A stretch of DNA of 35,812 bases from PALSA-1336 sp964592725 (GTDB lineage: Bacteria > Patescibacteriota > Doudnabacteria > UBA920). The notes beneath the pieces are model-generated. The model was given only the letters and a program-made list of their open reading frames with translations. It was not told where the DNA came from and ran no database searches. Location of the stretch: NCBI GenBank assembly GCA_964592725.1, contig CAZQFQ010000010.1, positions 1 through 35,812 on the forward strand, given 5' to 3'. Within the stretch, counting starts at the first letter, position 1, and each line of letters opens with the position of its first letter. Positions 20,313 through 27,978 of the stretch are shown here, in pieces. The translations under genes were made by a program, and so were the position numbers.

Positions 20313-23300
20313 ATGAAAAACAAAAAGGCTCCCCCGGGACATGCCCATAAGCATTTGCCCCCGCATCATTTATCAACAACTAACCAGACAATTATGGACA
20401 AGGTCAAAATTAAGCGCGTAAAACGAAATAAAAAGAAAATTACCGAGAAAGAAAAAATCCTGGCCGGTTTGGGTGTGGGGGGCGCGCTACTCGGCGGCAT
20501 CGGCGCCGTAGCTCCCCAGCAAGGTAAAACCCAAATCGTCAGCCAGCAAGGCCAGCAACAAACCAACGCCACTTCCAAAATCAAACAAGCCCTGCAAAAC
20601 GTGTTCGGCGCCACCCTCGGCGTGCCAAAGGCAAAAGCTGATGAAGATATGAGCCCTATTAGCGGGGTCATTACGGCCTATACGCCCGAAGGGTCACTCA
20701 TAACTTGGAATAACAACGTTGGCACAGCTGAGGACGGTACTGTCTGGGAAATGGTTGGCGACACACTTACCCCGGTTGAATCGTCTACTGATTATGGATC
20801 CACCTCAACTGATAATACACCCTCTGCTATTACAATCTCTCCTGATCCTACCCCTCTTTGGACCACTACGGATAAAACTCAATTTTATGGCTATCTGGGT
20901 AGCGATGGCTATTATTATACTATGTCAGATCCGGATTCTGCGGAAGTCATACCATCCTGGACATATACTACAGTGGACCCTAATGCCACTCCAAACAATA
21001 CTTTCGCAATCACTCCAATTATATTTGACCCAGTCACCGTAGGCAATGATATTTCCCAATCCATAGCGGTTACAGGCAATACAGGTGATGTAACTTTTAC
21101 CTCTGATAATCTTCCGCCCGGTTTAACTTTGTCTCCTGACGGTACTTTATCTGGGAGCGCGACCACCGTCGGTAACTATAATTTTACGGTTACGGCTACG
21201 GAGGACTTAGGAGATAATAACTCCGATACCGCTACCGAAACATTTTCTCTCAATGTTGTCGCTTTAACTCCCACTCCTATAGCCTATCAAGTCTCCGTCC
21301 CAGGTAATTTGCCTCCTTACACGGCAGTAACCACTAACGCCGACGGTACCTATAGTTACAATGGACAAACCTATACCCAGGATCCCACTACAGGTCAGTT
21401 TGTGCCTGTCACTTCTACGACTCCAGCTCCTGCCTATCAAGTTTCCGCCCCAGGCAATTTATCACCTGGAACGGCAGTAACCACTAACGCCGACGGTACC
21501 TATAGTTACAATGGACAAACCTATACCCAGGATCCCACTACAGGTCAGTTTGTGCCTGTCACCTCAGGATCACAAGCTTCTTCATCAACAACCTCTTTCT
21601 CGTCAAATGTTCCGAGCAGTGTTAAAAATTTAGCACCAGGAGCAGGTGCAATCCAAACTACTATAAATGGTGTGCAGGGTTCTTTACAGAATAATGGAGG
21701 TGGTACTTATTATTTTACTGCCGATGGCAACAGCGGCAGCGGAATATCTACCGCTTTAACGGTGGCGAATTTAAATTCGGCTTTTGGTCCATCTTCATCC
21801 GGAACCGGATCAGGAGGAGGAACTGATACCGGAAGCGGCATTGATACGGGTTTGAGTCCAGGCGGAGGCGGAGGAGGCACGGGTTTGCCGGGTTCGGGGA
21901 ATGTGACTGATACCGGTGATAATACGGATACGGGCGGCGGTGGAGGACCCACGACCCAAACGAATGCCATAGCCACTGGCCTGTCTTTTGACCAATCTTC
22001 CATAACTTTTGACGCTTCCGGCCACGCCAGCTACAACGCTACTTTTCAGGGCACAAACTTAACCAGCGATACATCTTTTGACGTGATGGTTACCTCTCCC
22101 GACGGGACATCCCATGAAGTCCAAAACTGGCAGACCGGAGTTACCCAGGTCCAAAATGTCAGTAGCTCCACCATCAGTCCGGGCACCTATACCGTTACGG
22201 CCATCCGCGTCCACAACGATGCCAACCCTGCCAGCTATACTTCCATTACCCCGGTATCCGTAACCGTTAATGCTTATGTGGCTCCTGTTGTAGCCCCCAT
22301 AGCCACTGGCCTGTCTTTTGACCAATCTTCCATAACTTTTGACGCTTCCGGCCACGCCAGCTACAACGCTACTTTTCAGGGCACAAACTTAACCAGCGAT
22401 ACATCTTTTGACGTGATGGTTACCTCTCCCGACGGGACATCCCATGAAGTCCAAAACTGGCAGACCGGAGTTACCCAGGTCCAAAATGTCAGTAGCTCCA
22501 CCATCAGTCCGGGCACCTATACCGTTACGGCCATCCGCGTCCACAACGATGCCAACCCTGCCAGCTATACTTCCATTACCCCGGTATCCGTAACCGTTAA
22601 TGCTTATCAAGCTCCTGCCACCACGGCCGCGACTGTTTCATTTACAGATACAACCACTAATATTAATAATCCTACCCAGCTAAAAGTTGGCGACAGTTAT
22701 AACATTACGGTAACCGGACCCGTGGGCTCGTATGTTTTTGTGTCCGGCGGCAAAGACAATCAGCCCGGCGCTACGGTTTTGGAAACGGATTCCGTAACAG
22801 GCAGCAATCAAATAGGAGCCAACGGAACCTTTACCGTGACAGGAACTATTACCCAGGACGACTTGGATAATTTTGGTCCGTTTGGGTCCGAGTCAATAGG
22901 CTGGAACGAACAGTGGGTAGTAAGTCCGACCAACAATTTAAGCGCGGTTGAGAGCGCCATAGCAAATAACAGCTTTACCAACGGCATCCAGCTGGCCGGT
23001 AATGTAGATTTTAATGTAAATCCTACTGTAAATTTAACCTTAAGCTTCACCAATACCAAGACCGGTGCCGTCAACCCTTCGACTTTTATGGTTGGCGATC
23101 AATTTGACCTTAAAATTACAGGTCCGGCCAATACCAATGTCTATGTTACTTCTACCCAAACAGTCAACGGGGTGCCAAGCACAAAAACCAATGTTCTTAT
23201 GGGCCAGACCGATGCCAATGGAAATTTTGAAATCAGCCCCGCGACTAATGCGGCCGCGGCAACAATGACTGCCTCTTCCGTCGGTACTTGGACTGAAAAT

Positions 23301-25341
23301 TGGGCTGTAGGCACGACTCCGGTAGGGTCAACTTTGAATTTTACCGTGGCTCAGGCCGAAACCGGAACTGTCGCCACTCCCACCCTGACTTTCACCAACA
23401 TTACTACCGGCAAGGTAGATTTTACCGTGGGCGACCAGTATGACCTTAAAATTACCGGTCCGGCCAATACCAATGTCTATGTTACTTCTACCCAAACAGT
23501 CAACGGGGTGCNNNNNNNNNNNNNNNNNNNNNNNNNNNNNNNNNNNNNNNNNNNNNNNNNNNNNNNNNNNNNNNNNNNNNNNNNNNNNNNNNNNNNNNNN
23601 NNNNNNNNNNNCAAGCACAAAAACCAATGTTCTTATGGGCCAGACCGATGCCAACGGTAACTTTGAAATCAGTCCCAATTCTGCTAATCCGGTTTTGGCA
23701 AGCCTCGCGACCATGACTTCCGCTTCCGTGGGCACCTGGATCGAAACTTGGTCGCTTGGAACCAGTCCGGCTACGGCAACCCCGGTCGGGGCAAATTTGA
23801 ATTTTACGGTTTATGCCCTTAATGTATTTGACCCGCTTACGGTAACCCCTCCCGTTTTTGTTACGCAAGCCGCGTTGCCGGATGCCACAGTCGGCAGCGC
23901 TTATTCACAAACTATAACTGCCACCGGCACCGGAACCGATTTCTTGGTTGCTACCGGCAGTACGCTTCCGGCCGGGCTGACTTTGTCATCCGCCGGAGTA
24001 TTATCCGGCACTCCGACCGCCGCCGGAAATTATTCATTTGCGATTATCGCGAACGCGGGCGCCGGCGTATTTACCACCCAGACTTTTACGTTAACCGTGG
24101 CTCAATCCGGAGCCGTTACCGCCCCAACCTTTTACACCACCAGCCTTCCTAACGCCACGGCGGGCGAACAATATCTCCAGGTCATAAATGTTACCGGCGG
24201 CACCGGGACATTGAATTTTACCGTGAATCCGCCGTCTTTGGCGCTCACCCAACCACTCCCCGGCGAGGGGTATCTACCAACCGGCCTAATCTTAAGCCCG
24301 GGAGGCATTCTTACCGGCACTCCCATCACGGCCGGAACCTATAACTTTACGGTTACGGTAACCGACAGCGCGGGCAATACCGCCAGCCAGGCCTTTACTT
24401 TAATTGTGGGCGGCGCATCGGGCGGAAGCGGTGTTGTAGCAAATGCTTTCCCCCTAACTTTTACTACCACCAGTCTGTCCAACGCTACCGTAGGAACTGA
24501 TTATTCTCAGACTATATCAGCCACCGGCGGCAGCGGCACATTGACTTACGCGGTAACAAGCGGCACTCTGCCGGATGGTTTGTTGGCTTTGCCTGACGGC
24601 AATAACATTGATATCGATGGTACCCCCACCACAGCCGGAACTTATAACTTTACGGTTACGGTAACCGACAGCGCGGGCAATACCGCCAGCCAGGCCTTTA
24701 CGTTGACTGTTAATGCCGCGTCAAATGATGGCGGCGGAGGCGGCGGCGGCGGGTATTTCAACGGCGGCGGAGTTTATTCCGGCGGAGGCGGCGGGATTGT
24801 TAACGCCCAAGTTGCCGGAGCGCAAATTTTCCAGGGACTGCAAATGCCCGCGGGTTACGGCGCGCAAACGCCCGCGGCGGATTTAACTCAATATCACATC
24901 GGCAATACTTATTACGGCTACAGCCCGTCCACCGGACAACTGGTGGCTTTTGCCAATATGCAGCAGCTGCTGGTTTATTTTCCGGGCGGAATTAATCCCA
25001 ATGCGGCCGTTTTGCCGGCCGGGGTGGATGTTACCCAGGCCAATGCCGCGCCGGGAACACTAATAAGCGGCGCCATACTATCTAATGGCGCGGGTTTGCA
25101 AATGCCTGCCGGATATTCCGATCCGCCCGTTCAGCCATCGACAGCCGGCGCAAGCACCGCGGCCGCTACTTATACGGTGAAAAAAGGCGACACCCTGTTT
25201 TCCATCGCCCAAAAAGTCTACGGCAAAGGCAACGGCAAACAGTGGCGGCAAATTTTGTCCGCCAATCCTAACTGTCTAAGCATTCCGGGCAACACCAAAA
25301 CCCTCAAAATCGGATTCACTTTGACAATCCCGCAAATGTAG
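20313..25341 (+). CDS. Giant repeat surface protein with Ig-like domains and C-terminal LysM (interrupted by an N gap)
   Basis: One gene, about 1640 residues if the gap is empty. The start may be ATG 20313 or 20394 (MDKVKIKRVKRNKKK). A basic cytoplasmic stretch and hydrophobic ILAGLGVGGALLGGIGAVAP follow. Outside are: a putative-Ig (He_PIG-like) domain at about 21020-21255, two 50-residue repeats (21282-21581), a Gly/Thr-rich linker, two nearly identical 110-residue repeats (21968-22627), two or more about 112-residue repeats (23040-23820), three more He_PIG-like domains (23840-24715), a glycine-rich hinge, and a LysM domain (TYTVKKGDTLFSIAQKVYG, 25168-25338) that should bind peptidoglycan. 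The frame after the N run matches the frame before it only if the missing length is a multiple of three. It is likely an adhesin or cell-wall surface layer component. Confidence 0.85.
21282..21581 (+). repeat. 150-bp tandem repeat in the giant surface gene
   Basis: Two units (YQVSxPGNL...TTNADGTYSYNGQTYTQDP...) start at 21282 and 21432 and are nearly identical over their latter two thirds. Confidence 0.85.
21968..22627 (+). repeat. 330-bp near-identical tandem duplication
   Basis: Units at 21968 and 22298, each 110 codons. They appear identical at the DNA level for about 300 bp, diverging only near the ends, so the duplication is recent or homogenised. Confidence 0.9.
23512..23611. other. 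Assembly gap (100 N)
   Basis: The bases on either side, ending GGGGTGC and starting CAAGCAC, are directly contiguous in the previous repeat unit (23170-23185). The gap is therefore a scaffold placeholder in a 336-bp repeat array. Its real length is zero or a multiple of the unit. Confidence 0.9.
24229..24285 (+). repeat. In-frame repeat insertion in an Ig-like domain
   Basis: The Ig-like domain normally reads ...LPTGLxLSPGG. Here LALTQPLPGEGY is inserted just before LPTGL. The DNA, CTCACCCAACCACTCCCCGGCGAGGGG, is of the CCCTC/GAGGG kind that lengthens thpR. Confidence 0.55.
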
Positions 25342-25347
25342 CGGGTA

Positions 25348-25356
25348 TGCTATAAT
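25348..25356 (+). promoter_or_regulatory. Extended -10 promoter for the DsbA-like gene
   Basis: TGCTATAAT at 25348-25356, just after the giant surface gene. A miniature element separates it from the start codon at 25561. Confidence 0.6.
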
Positions 25357-25381
25357 CAGATAATCATCATTAAAAAATTAG

Positions 25382-25549
25382 AACCTATCTCAAAATTTGC
25401 TTTTGAGTAAAAATTGAGGAATTTTGAGCGGATTGGCTCTTAATAAATTTTGACGTTTAGCCGGAGCTAAGCGGTCCTCCTAAGGCGGATTAAGGCTGAG
25501 ACGGCCAAAATTACTCTATTTTAACCAAAATGGAATCTTGAGATAGGTT
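25382..25549. mobile_element. Miniature inverted-repeat element, family B, copy 1
   Basis: Ends AACCTATCTCAA (25382-25393) and TTGAGATAGGTT (25538-25549) are inverted copies. It has no gene. The interior carries GACGTTTAGCCGGAGCTAAGCGG, matching in inverse the core of the copy at 30377-30540. Confidence 0.75.
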
Positions 25550-25560
25550 TAAGAGTGATT

Positions 25561-26364
25561 ATGGATAATAACACGACAAAACAGGAAGAAGTTCCTAAAA
25601 CCGCCCGTACCTCACGGGCCAATTGCTCGGCCTATATTATAGGCGGCAGTATATTGATTTCCGCCGTATTGATTTCCGGCTCTCTTATTTATGGTTTCAG
25701 GGCGGTAGTTAGGCAGACAGAAAGCGGTAATTCCGCGGTTACCGCGGCCGCCCAAACCCAAACCGCTCCGGTCGCCCAGCCGACAGCCGTTGCCCCGGCG
25801 CAACAACAGCCCGCCGCCGGCACGCCGGTTAACATTGCTTTAAAACCTAATACCCCGTATTTGGGCAGTAACAGCGCCAAAGTCACCGTGGTGGAGTTTG
25901 CCGATTATGAATGTCCATACTGCGAGCAGTTTTTTAAGAATACCTGGCCGGAGCTGAAAGCTAAATACGTGGTTACCGGAAAAATTAAATTTGTTTATCA
26001 GGATTTTGCTTTTTTGGGTCCGGATTCCAACACCGCGGCCGAGGCATCGCATTGCGCGGCCGATCAAAATATGTTCTGGCAGTACCACGATTATCTTTTT
26101 AGCAATCAGGGAGCGGAAGGCAGCGGCTGGGCTGCGGCAGATCATCAAAAGCAATTTGCCGCCGCAGTCGGGCTGAATACCGCGCAGTTTGACCAGTGCC
26201 TGGACAGCGGCAAATACAAGCAGGAAGTTTTGGACGAGACCGCGGCCGGCAGAAGTTACGGCGTTACCGGCACGCCGACCGTCTTTATCAACGGTACGCC
26301 GATTGTCGGCAACCAGTCTGTCCAGCAATTTGAACAGGCGATAGATTCCGCTTTGGCAAAATAA
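25561..26364 (+). CDS. Membrane-anchored DsbA-family thiol oxidoreductase
   Basis: A short cytoplasmic head, one membrane span (SAYIIGGSILISAVLISGSLIYG, about 23-45), an Ala/Gln/Pro-rich linker (about 55-90), then a thioredoxin-fold domain. The redox motif is CPYC at 118-121 in FADYECPYCEQFF, and the cis-proline loop TGTPTVFING is near the C-terminus. The domain type (DsbA/Thioredoxin_4) acts outside the membrane making or shuffling disulfides. Two extra cysteines (SHCAADQN and FDQCLDSG) are typical of this subgroup. The start is ATG 25561; an upstream in-frame GTG (25555) is less likely. It probably helps fold the secreted proteins around it. A clear terminator follows. Confidence 0.92.
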   Translation: MDNNTTKQEEVPKTARTSRANCSAYIIGGSILISAVLISGSLIYGFRAVVRQTESGNSAVTAAAQTQTAPVAQPTAVAPAQQQPAAGTPVNIALKPNTPYLGSNSAKVTVVEFADYECPYCEQFFKNTWPELKAKYVVTGKIKFVYQDFAFLGPDSNTAAEASHCAADQNMFWQYHDYLFSNQGAEGSGWAAADHQKQFAAAVGLNTAQFDQCLDSGKYKQEVLDETAAGRSYGVTGTPTVFINGTPIVGNQSVQQFEQAIDSALAK

Positions 26365-26374
26365 GTCAAATTTT

Positions 26375-26411
26375 AAAAAGACTCTCGGACAATCCGAGGG
26401 TCTTTTTTTTT
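26375..26411 (+). terminator. Intrinsic terminator of the DsbA-like gene
   Basis: AGACTCTCGGA pairs with TCCGAGGGTCT (one G.U pair) around a short loop, followed by a run of T to 26411. Confidence 0.9.
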
Positions 26412-26427
26412 GTGTTTATAGGTAAGG

Positions 26428-26585
26428 GGCTGTTGCCGAATGGCATTTTGGCTGCAATTTGAAAATTTTGGTCATTTGGCCAAAAAAATTTTTCCACTTA
26501 CCTTTCATGTAAACATCAAAATTTATTTTGCCCGACTGTCTTAAAATTTTTAAATTTCGTCTTAAAAGCCCATTCGGTAACAGCC
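26428..26585. mobile_element. Miniature inverted-repeat element, family B, copy 2 (diverged ends)
   Basis: GGCTGTTGCCGAATGG (26428-26443) and CCATTCGGTAACAGCC (26570-26585) are inverted repeats with one mismatch. The interior (GGCC then AAAAATTTTTCC, then CATCAAAATTT) lines up with the middle of the 30377-30540 copy, and GACTGTCTTAAAATTT resembles that copy's ends. Confidence 0.7.
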
Positions 26586-26602
26586 TTAAGTGTGCTTTCA
26601 AA

Positions 26603-26644
26603 TTTTGTTGATAAATTTCGTGGCCACGAAATTTATCAACAAAA
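26603..26644. repeat. 42-bp perfect palindrome, 3' side of cassette 2
   Basis: Symmetric about 26623/26624, half-site starting TTTTGTTGATAAATTTCG. It begins 10 nt past the stop of the minus-strand gene. Confidence 0.93.
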
Positions 26645-26654
26645 ATACTTTAGA

Positions 26655-27191
26655 CTATTTTTTTATTTGTCGTTGTAATTTAAAATGTTTGAGTAAATCC
26701 GAATCATCATCTAATTCTTCCAGTCGGCCGATGCGAATGTAATTAATTAAACCGGTTTTTTTAAGGTAAACCACTGCTTCTCTGTTAAGAGGGTAGGGGT
26801 TTATGTAGATACTTGCTTGTAGCTTTATATAACCTGCGTTTTTTAGCAAGCGACGCAGTTTGTCCCGTTTGTCATCTGTTGCCTCGGGTATATCAAACAT
26901 AACAATGCGCCATTTGCCGTCCCAAATAGTGCCGGGTTTTAACCACGCCTTTGCCATTAGTAATTCAATCTCACCTTTTTGGGTGAGCTGTAAAAATTTT
27001 TCACCCGCAGGACTGACGGTAATTTTAATACAACCTTTGCGACGCAAATAATAAGCGGTTTGGCGGTATTGTTCGTATGAGCCGTTTAGTTTGCTATTTT
27101 GCCATCGGTCCTTGGAACTAAACGCAGATGTTAATCCATCGATAAACGCAAAGAGTAAAAAGGTATCCGAGTAATTTCTTAAGCTGCGCAT
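26655..27191 (-). CDS. Short PaaX-like protein with Cas2-like domain, second copy
   Basis: A 178-residue protein with a winged-helix-like N-terminal half (SYEQYRQTAYYLRRKGCIKI, LTQKGEIELL) and a Cas2/PaaX-middle-like second half: WDGKWR (90-95), FDIPE (99-103), KLRRLLKNAGY, LQASIY and INPYPLN (130-136), KTGLINYIRI. The C-terminal half is clearly related to 7685-8200, including spacing, while the N-terminal half has drifted. The third domain of full PaaX is absent, as in the other copy. The ATG at 27191 lies 24 nt from the nearer palindrome. No cas genes or arrays are nearby. Role: regulator or hairpin-acting enzyme, undecided. Confidence 0.82.
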   Translation of the reverse strand: MRSLRNYSDTFLLFAFIDGLTSAFSSKDRWQNSKLNGSYEQYRQTAYYLRRKGCIKITVSPAGEKFLQLTQKGEIELLMAKAWLKPGTIWDGKWRIVMFDIPEATDDKRDKLRRLLKNAGYIKLQASIYINPYPLNREAVVYLKKTGLINYIRIGRLEELDDDSDLLKHFKLQRQIKK

Positions 27192-27215
27192 AAAGTTTTG
27201 GTTAATGGTTTTATA

Positions 27216-27251
27216 TGTTGATAATACTCGTGGCCACGCGTTTTGTCAACA
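27216..27251. repeat. 36-bp imperfect palindrome, 5' side of cassette 2
   Basis: Centre 27233/27234 with mismatches at 27228/27239 and 27225/27242 and a T-G pair at 27222/27245. Its right arm is nearly the same as in the thpR palindrome. Confidence 0.85.
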
Positions 27252-27782
27252 AATAATTTTATCGGAAATTTTGTGGATGTAAACCGACCAGAGCCCGGCA
27301 ATTATTATTCCGGCCGCAAACAAAACTATCGCTTCTTGTTTTTGTTTGTCGAACGGGCCGGTTTGTCCGGGGGATAATATAACATTGAGCGGGATTTTTA
27401 CTCCGGTACCGACGGAAAACGGCTGGCTACTGTCCAGCGGTTTGCCGACTATGGAAAGATTGGTGCTTAAAATTTGCCCTGAATTTTGCGTGTTGCCCTG
27501 CTGGGGCAGCACCGTAATGGTGACGGTTTTTTTGGCGCCGGCTTCAAGCGTAAAGCTTGTTGGCATAGTTTTTATTTGTTCGGTAAAATCATCCGGGTAA
27601 ACTTCAAATAATTGGACGTTGTCCGTGGGGTTAACCACAGTCAAAGTTTGGGAAGCTTGCCGGTTTCCAAAAACGGTAAAATCCAACCGGGCAGGGGATA
27701 CCTGTATGCCCGCGGCAAGGGCGGTATATCCGAATGCAAGCGTTGCCAAGAGTAATAATATGTAGATCGCGATTTTTGTCAT
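27246..27782 (-). CDS. Secreted Ig-like protein with C-terminal membrane anchor
   Basis: Signal peptide MTKIAIYILLLLATLAFGYTALAA, then a beta-sandwich-like domain (GIQVSPARLDFTVFGNRQASQTLTVVNP, about 25-52, and KKTVTITVLP) of the kind seen in DUF916-like and other abnormal-spindle-type Ig domains. A C-terminal membrane span EAIVLFAAGIIIAGLWSVYI precedes a short tail HKISDKIIC. The total is 178 residues. The tail stop codon (TGA at 27248-27246) is inside the cassette 2 palindrome, so the original C-terminus may have been replaced. It follows the alpha-toroid gene on the same strand, separated by a family A miniature element. It is likely a surface or scaffold partner of that protein. Confidence 0.75.
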   Translation of the reverse strand: MTKIAIYILLLLATLAFGYTALAAGIQVSPARLDFTVFGNRQASQTLTVVNPTDNVQLFEVYPDDFTEQIKTMPTSFTLEAGAKKTVTITVLPQQGNTQNSGQILSTNLSIVGKPLDSSQPFSVGTGVKIPLNVILSPGQTGPFDKQKQEAIVLFAAGIIIAGLWSVYIHKISDKIIC

Positions 27783-27798
27783 AAATTTTAGATTTTTC

Positions 27799-27975
27799 TA
27801 GGACTTACGCGCTAGGCCAAGTACGAGGCATTTTCCGAGGATTTTATGAGGCGTACTTAACGTACGCCGAGTAAAACCGGAAGAAAATAACGAAGTAATT
27901 GACCTAGCCCCTTGTGGGTTTGAGCCAAAAATAGGCAGCTCTTTAATCATTTTTGGCTCAAACGCGTAAGTCCTA
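27799..27975. mobile_element. Miniature inverted-repeat element, family A, copy 2 (inverse orientation)
   Basis: Termini TAGGACTTACGCG (27799-27811) and CGCGTAAGTCCTA (27963-27975) match those of 17185-17367. The two arms are GCTAGGCCAA/TTGACCTAGC (27811-27820/27899-27908) and a 14-bp stem TTTGAGCCAAAAAT (27919-27932/27949-27962), with tip GGCGTAC/GTACGCC (27850-27868). The stems differ in sequence from copy 1, yet all pair. Confidence 0.87.
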
Positions 27976-27978
27976 CTT

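Larger units (their letters stand above)
26603..27251 (-). mobile_element. Palindrome-bracketed single-gene cassette with a PaaX/Cas2-like gene (cassette 2)
   Basis: The gene at 26655-27191 lies between a perfect 42-bp palindrome (26603-26644) and a 36-bp palindrome with two mismatches and one T-G pair (27216-27251). Both are centred on CGTGGCCACG with outer TTGATAA/TTATCAA arms. The half-site TGTTGATAAATTTCGTGG matches cassette 1 (TATTGCTAAATTTGACGG) at 12 of 18 positions, suggesting one superfamily. The right palindrome supplies the stop codon of the upstream same-strand gene, which is what an insertion into that gene's tail would do. Confidence 0.6.

Noticed and set aside
21968..22627. CRISPR-like or satellite DNA array
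   Set aside because: The units are coding, in frame, and 330 bp long, so they are protein domain repeats.
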